From Azospirillum oryzae (GTDB lineage: Bacteria > Pseudomonadota > Alphaproteobacteria > Azospirillales > Azospirillaceae), in NCBI RefSeq assembly GCF_900177515.1, contig NZ_FXAK01000002.1, positions 1 to 64,000 of the forward strand: DNA of 64,000 nt. The letters run 5' to 3'. Positions within the stretch are counted from its first letter, which is position 1, and every line of letters starts with the position of its first letter. A program made the translations under genes and the position numbers. Below are positions 34,881 through 43,936 of this stretch, one piece after another. The notes under the pieces were generated by a model. The model ran no database searches. It saw only the letters and a list, made by a program, of their open reading frames with translations, and was not told the DNA's origin.

Positions 34881-35066
34881 CGTCACGTCTCTCCCTGGTC
34901 CCGGTTTGTCCTTGCCGCAGGAGAGTAGCCCGCCCCATCCATCCGGCAAAGGGCAGGGACGGTCTCGGCCGCGGCATAGGCCCTACGGCGTAAACCATTG
35001 GCGTAATTCGCAATCCGGTCGTGATGGGGCATGTTCCCGGTCGGATTCCAGACCATCGACGGACGG

Positions 35067-35636
35067 ATGTCACCAAACCCAGCGCAAACCATCGCCACGC
35101 CATCGCCATTCCGTTGCGTCGTGTTTTCGGTTGCCGGCCGGGCGCTGGCGCTGCCGGTGGGGTCCGTGCGGCGTTTCCTGCCGTTGCCGCGTCTCGACCG
35201 TCTGCCGACGGCGCCGCTGCCGGTCGAGGGCGTGTTCCGCTATCAGGGCGAGGTGGTGCCGGTCCTGCGCCTGGACGTGCTGCTCGATCTGTCCGCCGGG
35301 GCGGCCGAGCCGAACCTCTATTCGCCGCTGTTCCTCGTCACCTGGCAGGGACGGCCGGCGGCGCTGCTGGCCGACCGGGTCCATGGCGACACCCTGGTCG
35401 ATCCCGCCGAGCGCACACCCTCCGACCCGTCGCTGACCTTCAACGGCTGTGCCGCCGGCGCCTTTCCCGACCGTTTGACCGGCCGCGGCGGCACCGTGAC
35501 CCTGCTCGACCCCGACCGGCTGCTCAGCGAGGCGGAAGCCCGGCTGCTCGACGCTTTCCGTGCGGTGGCGGAGCGCCGGCTGGCGCAGTGGCGGCAGTCT
35601 CAGGACGCGGACTCTTCCGCGGACGGTGCCGCATGA
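35067..35636 (+). CDS. CheW-domain coupling protein (first gene of Wsp/Che3-like operon)
   Basis: A 189-aa protein with one CheW domain (FRCVVFSVAGRALALPVGSV, PLPVEGVFRYQGEVVPVLRL, LFLVTWQGRPAALLADRVHG) and a 30-residue helical C-terminal extension. It should link the receptor to the kinase, like WspB. An alternative start at 35031 adds 12 residues; neither has a strong ribosome site. The stop overlaps the next start. First gene of an operon that runs to 43829. Confidence 0.85.
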   Translation: MSPNPAQTIATPSPFRCVVFSVAGRALALPVGSVRRFLPLPRLDRLPTAPLPVEGVFRYQGEVVPVLRLDVLLDLSAGAAEPNLYSPLFLVTWQGRPAALLADRVHGDTLVDPAERTPSDPSLTFNGCAAGAFPDRLTGRGGTVTLLDPDRLLSEAEARLLDAFRAVAERRLAQWRQSQDADSSADGAA

Positions 35637-37063
35637 TGCCGAATGCCGCCGCCGCCGGGATCGAGGCGATCCGCCGCGATCCGAACTTCCCGCGCCTGAA
35701 GTCGATGGTGATCGACGCCACCGGCCTTGCCTATTACGCCGACAAGGACGCCGCCTTCGCCGAGCGGATCAACCGCCGGCTGCCCTTCGGCAGCATCGCC
35801 ACGGTCGGCGGCTATCTCGCCGCGCTGGAGGCGGAGGGCCCGGCCGGCGCCGAGTACCAAGGACTGATCAACGAGCTGGCGGTGGGGGAGACCTTCTTCT
35901 TCCGCTACATCGAGCAGTTCGACGCACTGCGCGCCGTCGCCATCCCCGAATGCCTGCGCCGCAATCAGTCGAGCCGCCTGCTGCGGATCTGGAGCGCCGG
36001 CTGCTCCATCGGGCCGGAGGCCTACACGCTCGAAATCCTGCTGAAGCAGCATTTCGCTTCCCAGCTGGACGGCTGGCAGGTCCACATCGTCGGCACCGAC
36101 ATCAACGGCGCCTTCCTGGAACAGGCGCGGCGCGGCGCCTATGGCGACTGGGCGGTGCGCGGCCTGTCGCCGGAAACGCTGGATGCCTGCTTCGACCGCC
36201 AGGACAAGCTGTGGTCGGTCAAGCCGAAATACCGGCAATGGACCAGCTTCATGCCCTTCAATCTGGTGGACGGGTCGATCCCCTCCTATCCGCACGGGAT
36301 CGGGCATTTCGACATCATCCTGTGCCGCAACGTCATGATCTATTTCGACGAGGCGACGCGGCACCGGCTGCTGGGCAACCTGCACAAGGCGCTGGCCGAT
36401 GGCGGCTGGCTGGTGGTCGGCCATGCCGAGGCGGGGCCGCAGATGAACGAGCTGTTCATTCCGGTCTCGGTCCCCGGCGCCACCCTCTACCGCAAGCAGG
36501 CCGAACCGGCGGCCCCGGCCATGGCGGATCGCGGCACGCCCCCCCGCCCGGCAGCGGCGCCGGCCCCCCTGCTCAAATCCCGCCGCGCGGCCGCTCCGGC
36601 GCCGGACGCCGCACCCGATCCGGCCCTCCGCCCCGCTCCCCGCGCGCGCAAAGTAACACCGGCGGCGACGCCTCCCGCCGCGCCGACCCCGCCGGACACC
36701 GCCGAGACCAACGAGCGCTCGACCGTTCTGGAAGCCTGTCTGGCCCGGGTGGAGGCCAACCGGCTCGACCCCGGCGCCCATTACCAGCTCGGGCTGGTGG
36801 AGGAGGAACTGGGCGTCGGCGACCCGGTGGCGGCCTTCAAGCGCGCGCTGTATCTCGACCCGCGCTTCGTCCTGGCCGATTATCATCTGGCGCTGGCCTA
36901 TTGGCGGCGCGGCCGGCTGGTTCCGGCGCAGCGCCATTTCCGCAATGCGCGCGAGGCGTTGGAAATCCGTCCCGACGACGAGGCGGTGGCGGAGGGCGGC
37001 GGCCTGACCGTGCAGGAGCTGCGCGGCATGCTGGACCTCTGGCTGACCGGTGAGGAGGGATGA
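35633..37063 (+). CDS. CheR-type methyltransferase with C-terminal TPR (WspC-like)
   Basis: A 476-aa S-adenosylmethionine-dependent receptor methyltransferase. The CheR core is at 1-280: NELAVGETFFFRYIEQFDAL, the SAM-binding WSAGCSIGPEAYTLEILL (the usual Gly-Glu-Glu is Gly-Pro-Glu), IVGTDINGAFLEQARRGAYG, and DIILCRNVMIYFD. A Pro/Ala-rich linker is followed by a TPR-like region (about 355-470; NRLDPGAHYQLGLVEEELG, FVLADYHLALAYWRRGRL), the layout of WspC. It methylates glutamates of the cluster's MCP to set adaptation. Confidence 0.93.
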   Translation: MMPNAAAAGIEAIRRDPNFPRLKSMVIDATGLAYYADKDAAFAERINRRLPFGSIATVGGYLAALEAEGPAGAEYQGLINELAVGETFFFRYIEQFDALRAVAIPECLRRNQSSRLLRIWSAGCSIGPEAYTLEILLKQHFASQLDGWQVHIVGTDINGAFLEQARRGAYGDWAVRGLSPETLDACFDRQDKLWSVKPKYRQWTSFMPFNLVDGSIPSYPHGIGHFDIILCRNVMIYFDEATRHRLLGNLHKALADGGWLVVGHAEAGPQMNELFIPVSVPGATLYRKQAEPAAPAMADRGTPPRPAAAPAPLLKSRRAAAPAPDAAPDPALRPAPRARKVTPAATPPAAPTPPDTAETNERSTVLEACLARVEANRLDPGAHYQLGLVEEELGVGDPVAAFKRALYLDPRFVLADYHLALAYWRRGRLVPAQRHFRNAREALEIRPDDEAVAEGGGLTVQELRGMLDLWLTGEEG

Positions 37064-37773
37064 TGGACGACACGCTCGCCGGGGCAGGGGCGGCCAATGG
37101 AATGGGTGTGGGAGCGGGCGCCGCACCGCTGATCGCCGCCCTCGAAAGCGCCTCCCCCGAGCGCGCCGCCGCCCGTGCGGCAATCGACTGGGACGATGTG
37201 CACAGGAAGCTGGCCCGCCGCAACGCCGACCTGGAGGCGACCTTCGCCGGGCGCGGCCCCTGGGCCGACGCGGTGCTGGCCCGCCGGGCCGAGGATCTGG
37301 CCGAAATCCCGCAGATCCACGAGGAGGAGAGCGCCGGCATCCCGATGCTGGTCGCCCGCGGGGACGAAACGCTCTATGGGCTGGAACTGCGCCATCTCGG
37401 CCATATCGTGCCGATGCCGCGGCTGGCCCGCGTGCCGGGGGCGCCGCCCGCCGTGCTGGGGGTGATCGCCGTCGCCGGCCGGGTGATGCGGCTGTTCGAC
37501 CTCGACCGGCTGTGCAATGGCCCGTTGGCCAGTGTATCCGCCGCTCTCGCCAGGGGCGATGCCGGGGCCGACCCGTCCGGCTACGCCATCGTGCTGCGCA
37601 CCGGCGCCGGCCGCCCGGCGGCCTTGCGCGTGCGCGAGGTGGAGCGGGTCGCCGACATCGTGCCGCCGCGGGGATCCGCCCCGGCGGAGGCCGGCCCGCT
37701 GGTCAGGGCCATCGCCGCCGACCGCATGGCGATCCTCGACATGGCGGCACTGCTCGACCTCGTGAAGACCTGA
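37060..37773 (+). CDS. CheW-domain coupling protein (WspD-like)
   Basis: A 237-aa protein whose first 85 residues are Ala/Asp-rich and include the helical DWDDVHRKLARRNADLEATF-like region seen in WspD proteins. A CheW domain follows (ESAGIPMLVARGDETLYGLE, LARVPGAPPAVLGVIAVAGR, ALRVREVERVADIVP). Translation is coupled to cheR (start overlaps stop). Two different CheW proteins in one operon is a hallmark of Wsp and Che3-like clusters. Confidence 0.88.
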   Translation: MMDDTLAGAGAANGMGVGAGAAPLIAALESASPERAAARAAIDWDDVHRKLARRNADLEATFAGRGPWADAVLARRAEDLAEIPQIHEEESAGIPMLVARGDETLYGLELRHLGHIVPMPRLARVPGAPPAVLGVIAVAGRVMRLFDLDRLCNGPLASVSAALARGDAGADPSGYAIVLRTGAGRPAALRVREVERVADIVPPRGSAPAEAGPLVRAIAADRMAILDMAALLDLVKT

Positions 37774-37819
37774 CAACGACCGATCCACCTGAAGAGCCGT
37801 CCGGGGCTGGAGTCCAAGA

Positions 37820-39508
37820 ATGAACATGAAAGTCGCGCACAAGCTGGTCCTGGGATTCGGCGTGGTCTGCGTCCTGACGGCGCTGCTGGCGCTCTATCAG
37901 ATGTCGCGCTTCTCCGATGCGCTGGACGTCATCATGGCGGTGTCGACCTACGACAACGAAGCCGCCGACATGGTGACGGATGTCGGCAATATGCAGGCGG
38001 AGCTGCGCAGCACGCGCGAGACGGCGCTGAACGCCGTGTCCGTCGCCAATGCCGAAGGGCGGGTCGCCGAGATCCCCGCCCTGCTGGCGCCGCTGCACCG
38101 TCATTACGACGAGGTCGGCGTCCAGCTGCGCGACCGGCTGGGTCAGCTGCGGGCGATGGTGGCGGAGCGGGCCTCGACCGGCGTGACCGACAGCCGCCGC
38201 CGCGGCTGGGTCGAGCTGGACACCGCGGTCAACGAGATGAGCCGCGCCATCACCCTGGTCGGCGACGAGGCGCGGACGATCTACACCATGCTGGAGCGCA
38301 ACCAGATCGCCGAGGCGCTGCTGCGCCGCCAGCGGGTGGATGAACTGCGCAAGAACATGGAGGCGCGCATCGCCCAGGCCCAGACCGCCATCGACCATCT
38401 GACCCAGGCCGGCCGGGCCGACATCCGGTCGATCTACAACTCCGCCATCCAGTCCTCGGTCATCGCGCTGGTCGTCGTCTTCCTGATCGCGGTGGGAGTG
38501 GCCTATCTGATCGGCAGCTCCATCACCCGCCGGCTCGGCCGCGCCATCGACTTCGTCACCAAGGTCGGCCATGGCGATCTGACCCAGGAGATCGCCATCG
38601 CCGGCAAGGACGAGCTGGCTATCCTCGGCCAGCATCTGAACGAAATGGCCGGCCGGCTGAAGTCGATGGCCCGCACCACGCGCGAGACGGCGGAGAGCGT
38701 CCACGCCGCCACCGCCCAGATCCGCGCCTCGACCCAGCAGCAGTCGGCCAGCGTCGCCGAACAGCTGGCGGCGGTGGAACAGACCACGGCGACCCTGTCG
38801 GAGATCACCGAATCCGGCGCCCAGATCAACCGCCGCGCCCAGGACGTCTCGCACGGCGCCCAGACCGTGGCGTCCTCCAGCCATTCCGGCATGAAGGCCG
38901 TGGACGACACCATCCAGGCGATGGACGCCATCCGCGAGCAGGCGGAGGCGGTGGCCGAGAACATCGTCATGCTGTCCGAGCGCACCCAGGCGATCGGCGA
39001 GATCATCGTGACGGTCAACGACATCGCCGAGCGCTGCCACCTGCTGGCGCTGAACGCCGCCATCGAGGCGGCGGCGGCGGGTGAGCATGGCCGCACCTTC
39101 TCCATCGTGGCGGGCGAGATCAAGAGCCTCGCCGACCAGTCGAAGGAGGCGACCGCCCAGGTCCGCTCCAACCTGTCGGAGATCCAGCACGGCATCAACG
39201 CCTCGGTCATGCTGACGGAGGAGGCGGTGAAGCGCGTCGCCGCCGGCAAGCGCCAGACCGACGCCACCCAATCGACCATCCGCACCATGGCGGAGAACAT
39301 CCAGGAGAGCGTGCTGGCCTTCCAGCAGATCGTCGCCGGCACCAACCAGCAGCAGATCGGCCTGGAGCAGGTGATCCAGGCGCTGCAGAACATCCGCGAA
39401 GCCAGCAGCCAGACGGCAGCCGGCACCCGCCAGCTGGAAGGCGCCGCCGCCAACCTGAACAACCTCGGCCAGGGCCTGGTCGAGGCGGTGCGGAACTACC
39501 GGGTGTGA
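37820..39508 (+). CDS. methyl-accepting chemotaxis protein with altered hairpin tip (WspA-like)
   Basis: A 562-aa membrane chemoreceptor. TM1 is at about 8-28, with an all-helical periplasmic four-helix-bundle region (about 30-210), TM2 at about 214-234, then HAMP (ITRRLGRAIDFVTKVGHGDL) and the signalling domain. The tip that binds CheA and CheW reads IAERCHLLALNAAIEAAAAG, where most receptors have DQTN and EAARAGE; the tip Asn becomes His and the Arg becomes Ala. Such departures fit a receptor devoted to its own kinase. It precedes cheA, separated by a repeat element. Confidence 0.93.
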   Translation: MNMKVAHKLVLGFGVVCVLTALLALYQMSRFSDALDVIMAVSTYDNEAADMVTDVGNMQAELRSTRETALNAVSVANAEGRVAEIPALLAPLHRHYDEVGVQLRDRLGQLRAMVAERASTGVTDSRRRGWVELDTAVNEMSRAITLVGDEARTIYTMLERNQIAEALLRRQRVDELRKNMEARIAQAQTAIDHLTQAGRADIRSIYNSAIQSSVIALVVVFLIAVGVAYLIGSSITRRLGRAIDFVTKVGHGDLTQEIAIAGKDELAILGQHLNEMAGRLKSMARTTRETAESVHAATAQIRASTQQQSASVAEQLAAVEQTTATLSEITESGAQINRRAQDVSHGAQTVASSSHSGMKAVDDTIQAMDAIREQAEAVAENIVMLSERTQAIGEIIVTVNDIAERCHLLALNAAIEAAAAGEHGRTFSIVAGEIKSLADQSKEATAQVRSNLSEIQHGINASVMLTEEAVKRVAAGKRQTDATQSTIRTMAENIQESVLAFQQIVAGTNQQQIGLEQVIQALQNIREASSQTAAGTRQLEGAAANLNNLGQGLVEAVRNYRV

Positions 39509-39553
39509 CGATGCGGCGCCGAAACCATCCTATCCCTCTCTCCCGCCCCAAAT

Positions 39554-39669
39554 CTCCCTCTCCCCCCCGGGGAGAGGGGCGGGGTGAGGGGGATGCACCG
39601 CGTGCCTTCCCGGAAATGCCGCCACGCTTCCCCCTCACCCTAACCCTCTCCCCGGGGGGGAGAGGGGAC
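39554..39669. repeat. palindromic intergenic repeat, copy 3 (type I)
   Basis: Same architecture as the copy at 8711-8827 but in opposite orientation: facing CCCTCTCC.../...GGAGAGGG hairpins and a spacer starting GGATGCACCGCGTGCCTTCC. It sits between the MCP gene and cheA inside the chemosensory operon, 25 bases before the cheA start, and so will form a hairpin in that mRNA. Confidence 0.85.
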
Positions 39670-39694
39670 CGGCGTCGGGCGTGAGAGGACCCTG

Positions 39695-41938
39695 ATGGAC
39701 ATCCGCCAGCGCCTGCTCGCCGCCTTCGACCTGGAGCACAAGGACCATCTCGCCGCGATCCGCAACGCGCTCCGCGATGCGGAGGCGACGGGCGAGGCGC
39801 CCGACCTCGTCGACATCCACCGGCGCGCCCACAGCCTGAAGGGCGCCGCCCGCGCCGTCGACCTGCCGGAGGTGGAAGCGATCTCCCACCGGCTGGAAGC
39901 CGCCTTCATCGCCGTGCAGAAGGGCGAGATCCCGCTCGACGCCGCCAATGTCGGCGTGTTCCGCCGCGCGCTGGACGCCATCGAGGATCTGGTCGCCTGG
40001 TCGCTCCAGGGCGGCGGCGAGGTGGAGACGGCCGGTGTGCTCGCCGACCTCGACGCGCTGGCCGGCGGCCGGAACGGCGGCCCCGCTCCGGTTCCGGTCC
40101 CCGCCACGGCAATGCCTGCCCGCGCTGTTGCGAACCGTCCTCCCCGCCAACGCGAACCCGCCGGTGACGCCGACTCCGCCGCCCTCGTCCGCATCGCCGC
40201 CCAGGGGCTGGAGCGCCTGTCGGAAACCGCCTCGGCCCTGCTGCCGGAGGTGGAGGCGCAGGCCGGCCTCGGCGAGCAGCTCCGCGCGATGCGGCAGGAA
40301 TGGCGGGCGCTCGACCGCGCATGGCGGCATCTGCGCGTGCAGCTCGGCCGCGGCGCCCGGACAGAGGATGGAGGAACCGACGCGCTCGACGGCCGCGGTG
40401 CGCTGCCCGCCCTGATGGCCTTCGAACGCCGCTTCCGCGCGCTCGGCGGCGCGCTCGACAGCGCGCACCGCAGCCATGACCGGCTCTTGTGGTCGATGCG
40501 GCGCTGGGGCGGCGGCTTCCAGCAGGACATGCGGCGCCTGCGCATGCTGCCGGCGGAAAACCAGCTGAGCGGCCTCGGCCGCATGATCCGCGACATCAGC
40601 CGGGCCGAGGGCAAGGAGGTCGAGGTCGACGTCCGCGGCCTGGAGGTGGAGGCCGACCGCAATGTCCTGCAGCGGCTGAAGGACCCCATTCTGCACATCG
40701 CCCGCAACGCCATCAGCCACGGCATCGAAACCCCGGCGGAACGGCTGGCGCTGGGCAAGCGGCCGGCGGCGCGCGTCACCATCGCCGCCTCGGTGGAGGG
40801 CGCGCGCCTGCGCCTGCGCATCGAGGACGACGGCCGCGGGTTGGACCGCGCGGCGATCCTGCGCAAGGCGGCGGAACGCGGCCTGATCGACGCCGACGAG
40901 CTGTCCGGGGCCGACGAGATGCCGCTGGAGCGGCTGACCGAGTTCCTGTTCCACCCCGGCTTCTCCACCGCGTCGCGCACCACCGAACTGGCGGGGCGCG
41001 GCATGGGGCTGGCCATCGCGCGGCGGGAGGTGGAGCGGCTGCAGGGCAACCTGACCATCGCCGACCGGCCGGAGGGCGGCGCCGCCGTCACCATCGAGGT
41101 GCCGCTGAGCCTGCTCAGCCAGCGTCTGGTCTTCGTCGCCGTGCAGGACCAGATCCTGGCGATCCCGTCGGCCGACGTGGTCCGGCTGCGCACCGCCACC
41201 GTCGAGGCGCTGTTCTCCGGCGTCGGCACCCCGATGATCCGCATCGGCGAGGAGGAGACGCCCGTCACCTCGCTCGCCGCCCTGCTGGGCATGGAGGCGC
41301 CGGTGGTGCCGACCGCCGAACGCTCGCTGTCGCTTGTGGTGGTGCGGGCGGCGGACCGCCGGCTGGCGCTGGCGGTCGACCGCTTCGTCGCGACGCGCGA
41401 AACGGTGGTGACGGCGGCGGAGGAGACCGGGCTCGACAGCGGGCGCTATCTCGGCACCGTGCTGATGGACGACGGCGGGCCGGCGCTGGTGCTGAACATC
41501 TCCGGCCTGATGCCTCTGCCCGGCAGCGTATTGCCGCCGCCGGCACGACCGGCGGAAGAGGTTACCCCCGCCCGGGCGCATATCCTGGTCGTCGATGACA
41601 GCATCACCACCCGCACGCTGGAAAAGAGCATCCTCGAAGCCCATGGTTATCGGGTGACGCTGTGCGTGGACGGGCGCGAGGCCCTGGAGCGCCTTTCCGA
41701 AGGGATGGAGGTTGGCCTGATCATCAGCGACGTCGAGATGCCCAGGATGGACGGATTCGCCCTGCTGCAGGCGGTGAAGGCCGACAAGCGGCTGGAGGAG
41801 ATCCCGGTGATCCTCGTCACCTCGCGCGCCAGCGACGAGGACCGCGAGCGCGGCCTGCGGCTGGGGGCGGACGCCTACATCGTCAAGACGCGCTTCGACC
41901 AGAACGAGCTTCTGGCCGGCATCCGGCGGCTGCTGTGA
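39695..41938 (+). CDS. hybrid CheA kinase with C-terminal receiver (WspE-like)
   Basis: A 747-aa kinase. The N-terminal Hpt carries His46 (HRRAHSLKGAARAVDLPE). After a linker, the CheA dimerisation/catalytic region shows QDMRRLRMLPAENQL, PILHIARNAISHGIETPAER, EDDGRGLD and GRGMGLAIARREVERLQG. A CheW-like regulatory domain follows (VFVAVQDQILAIPSADVVRL), and a receiver at about 625-747 (VVDDSITTRTLEKSILEAHG, IISDVEMPRMDGF). This CheA-REC fusion is the WspE arrangement. The attached receiver may act as a phosphate sink or output. CheB follows with a GTGA overlap. Confidence 0.94.
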   Translation: MDIRQRLLAAFDLEHKDHLAAIRNALRDAEATGEAPDLVDIHRRAHSLKGAARAVDLPEVEAISHRLEAAFIAVQKGEIPLDAANVGVFRRALDAIEDLVAWSLQGGGEVETAGVLADLDALAGGRNGGPAPVPVPATAMPARAVANRPPRQREPAGDADSAALVRIAAQGLERLSETASALLPEVEAQAGLGEQLRAMRQEWRALDRAWRHLRVQLGRGARTEDGGTDALDGRGALPALMAFERRFRALGGALDSAHRSHDRLLWSMRRWGGGFQQDMRRLRMLPAENQLSGLGRMIRDISRAEGKEVEVDVRGLEVEADRNVLQRLKDPILHIARNAISHGIETPAERLALGKRPAARVTIAASVEGARLRLRIEDDGRGLDRAAILRKAAERGLIDADELSGADEMPLERLTEFLFHPGFSTASRTTELAGRGMGLAIARREVERLQGNLTIADRPEGGAAVTIEVPLSLLSQRLVFVAVQDQILAIPSADVVRLRTATVEALFSGVGTPMIRIGEEETPVTSLAALLGMEAPVVPTAERSLSLVVVRAADRRLALAVDRFVATRETVVTAAEETGLDSGRYLGTVLMDDGGPALVLNISGLMPLPGSVLPPPARPAEEVTPARAHILVVDDSITTRTLEKSILEAHGYRVTLCVDGREALERLSEGMEVGLIISDVEMPRMDGFALLQAVKADKRLEEIPVILVTSRASDEDRERGLRLGADAYIVKTRFDQNELLAGIRRLL

Positions 41939-43065
41939 GCGGGGCGTCGCACTCCGGATCTCCCACCGTCGGAAACCGTCGTATCCGTGTGCTGGTGGTG
42001 GAGGACAGCCCGGTCATCCAGCAGCTGCTCAGCCACGTCATCGGCGCCGACCCGCGGCTGGAGGTCGCGGGCATCGCCTCCAGCGGCGAGCAGGCGCTGC
42101 GCATGATCGAGAAGAACGCCCCCGACGTGGTGTCGCTCGACATCCGCCTGCCGGGCATCGACGGCTTCGAGGTGACCAGCCGCATCATGCGGCAGACGCC
42201 GCTGCCGATCGTGGTGGTGGCGTCCGACGTGCGCGACCTCGACATCCCGATGCGGGCGCTGCAGGCCGGCGCGCTGGCGGTGGTGGAGAAGCCGGGCAGC
42301 ATGGCGCGCGCCGACTACCAGACGGTGGCGCACCATCTCTGCACCCAGCTGGTCATCATGAGCCAGGTGAAGGTCATCCGCCACCGCATCACCGCGCGGG
42401 CCGCCCGCCCGCCCGGTGCGAACGGCGAAACCCCATCCCCGGACGGCGGCCTGCCCGAGGCGGCGGTGACGGCCGACGGCCGCATCCGCCGCTTCCGCGG
42501 GCTGGGTCTCGTCGCCTCCACCGGCGGGCCGGCGGCGCTGTCCAAGGTCCTGCGGGAGCTGCCGGCCGGCTTCCCGCTGCCGGTCTTCGTGGTCCAGCAT
42601 ATGGGCGCCCCCTTCATGGAGGGCTTCGCCAACTGGCTGGGCACCGTCTCGTCCCTGCCGGTGCAGCTGGGCGAGGCGGGGGCGAAGCCGCGCCCCGGCA
42701 CGGTCTATGTCGCGCCGGGCGACCGGCACATGCTGGTGGACAACGGGGCCATCCGCCTGTCCGGCGACCCGATGGTGTGCGGCCAGCGACCGTCGGGAGA
42801 GGTGCTGTTCCAGTCGATGGCGCGCGCCTATGGCGCCTCCGGCATCGGCGTGCTGCTGACCGGCATGGGAGAGGACGGGGCGAGGGGATTGGTGGACATG
42901 CACCGGATGGGGGCCTACACCATAGCCGAACACGCCTCCACGGCGGTGATCCACAGCATGCCGGGCACCGCCGTGCGCCTGGGCGGCGCCGTGGAGGAAC
43001 TGCCTCTCGACCGGGTGGCCGGACGGCTGCTGCAACTGACCTCCGACGATAAGATGGCGCCATGA
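41935..43065 (+). CDS. CheB-type methylesterase (WspF-like)
   Basis: A 376-aa protein: receiver (VVEDSPVIQQLLSHVI, Asp69 in VSLDIRLPGIDGF, Lys119) followed by the esterase domain with the catalytic triad Ser195 (VASTGGPAAL), His222 (VVQHMGAPF) and Asp314 (TGMGEDGARGL). It removes methyl groups from the receptor to complete adaptation. The start is GTG at 41935, overlapping the cheA stop as GTGA; it has no independent ribosome site, consistent with coupling. Confidence 0.93.
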   Translation: MSGASHSGSPTVGNRRIRVLVVEDSPVIQQLLSHVIGADPRLEVAGIASSGEQALRMIEKNAPDVVSLDIRLPGIDGFEVTSRIMRQTPLPIVVVASDVRDLDIPMRALQAGALAVVEKPGSMARADYQTVAHHLCTQLVIMSQVKVIRHRITARAARPPGANGETPSPDGGLPEAAVTADGRIRRFRGLGLVASTGGPAALSKVLRELPAGFPLPVFVVQHMGAPFMEGFANWLGTVSSLPVQLGEAGAKPRPGTVYVAPGDRHMLVDNGAIRLSGDPMVCGQRPSGEVLFQSMARAYGASGIGVLLTGMGEDGARGLVDMHRMGAYTIAEHASTAVIHSMPGTAVRLGGAVEELPLDRVAGRLLQLTSDDKMAP

Positions 43066-43829
43066 ACGGACTCCGCAGCCTGGTAGTCATGGGTTCCCAG
43101 ACGCAGGGCCTTCTGCTGAAGCTCCTGCTGGAGGAGCGCGGCGTCGAGACCGTCTGTGTCGAAGGCGTCGAACCCGCCCTGGCCGAGATCGCCGGCACCG
43201 CGCAGGACCTGCTGATCGTCGAGGGCGAGCTTGCCGGCCCCTCCGGCCTTGCCGACCTGCGCGCGCGCAGCGACGCCGCCGTCATGGTGCTCGGCCGTGG
43301 TGAGGGCGAGCACGACCCCTCCGACCCCAAGGCGCTGGTGGAGGCGGCCTGCGCGCTGATGGAGCGGCGCAGCGCCCCGCCGACCGTGCCCGAGATCTTC
43401 CGCCGCGCCCGCATTCTGATCGTCGACGACAGCGCGACCTACCGCGAGTTCCTGCGCGCCGAGCTGGAGCAGGAGGGCTGCACCGTCACCGCCGCCCGCA
43501 ACGCCGACGAGGCGGTGACTGCGCTCGCCGGCGGCGGGCTCGACTGCGTCATCCTCGACCTCGTGATGCCGGGCACCAGCGGCACCCAGCTCTGCGAACG
43601 ATTCGACAGGTTCCGGCGCCAGCGCGGCCTGTTCTTCCAAATCGTCATCCTGACCAGCCAGGACGACGAGGAGCAGTTGATGATCAGTTTGAATGCCGGT
43701 GCCGACGATTTCGTTGGAAAGGCGCAGGAGATGGATGTCCTGAAGACCCGCCTGATGGCGCTTCTCCGTCGCAAATACTTTGTGGAGGATCATCTTATGC
43801 GGCGGCCGAAGCCTGCACCTTCCGCATAG
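43062..43829 (+). CDS. double-receiver protein, one degenerate (terminal gene of Wsp/Che3-like operon)
   Basis: A 255-aa protein. Residues 1-100 have the fold pattern of a receiver but lack the acidic pair and phospho-Asp. Residues 115-240 are an intact receiver (VDDSATYREFLRAELEQEG, Asp166 in VILDLVMPGTSG, then TSQDDE and the unusual DDFVGKAQEMDVLKTRLMAL). In similar clusters this REC-REC unit is the front part of a diguanylate cyclase (WspR has one receiver) or of a hybrid kinase (CheS3 of Rhodospirillum centenum). Here the protein stops soon after the receiver, so the output must be by interaction. The start overlaps the cheB stop. Confidence 0.85.
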   Translation: MNGLRSLVVMGSQTQGLLLKLLLEERGVETVCVEGVEPALAEIAGTAQDLLIVEGELAGPSGLADLRARSDAAVMVLGRGEGEHDPSDPKALVEAACALMERRSAPPTVPEIFRRARILIVDDSATYREFLRAELEQEGCTVTAARNADEAVTALAGGGLDCVILDLVMPGTSGTQLCERFDRFRRQRGLFFQIVILTSQDDEEQLMISLNAGADDFVGKAQEMDVLKTRLMALLRRKYFVEDHLMRRPKPAPSA

Positions 43830-43936
43830 GAAGGGAGTAGAGCCATCGTGTGATTTCGAAAGCCGGCTTGTCCGTTTATTCTCTGCGGACTTTCTGAAAC
43901 TGTCCCACGGTCCGACCGGTGCCGGTGCCCAACACG

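Noticed and set aside
43062..43829. Calling the terminal chemosensory gene WspR (diguanylate cyclase)
   Set aside because: There is no GGDEF domain in this gene, and no continuation in another frame downstream.
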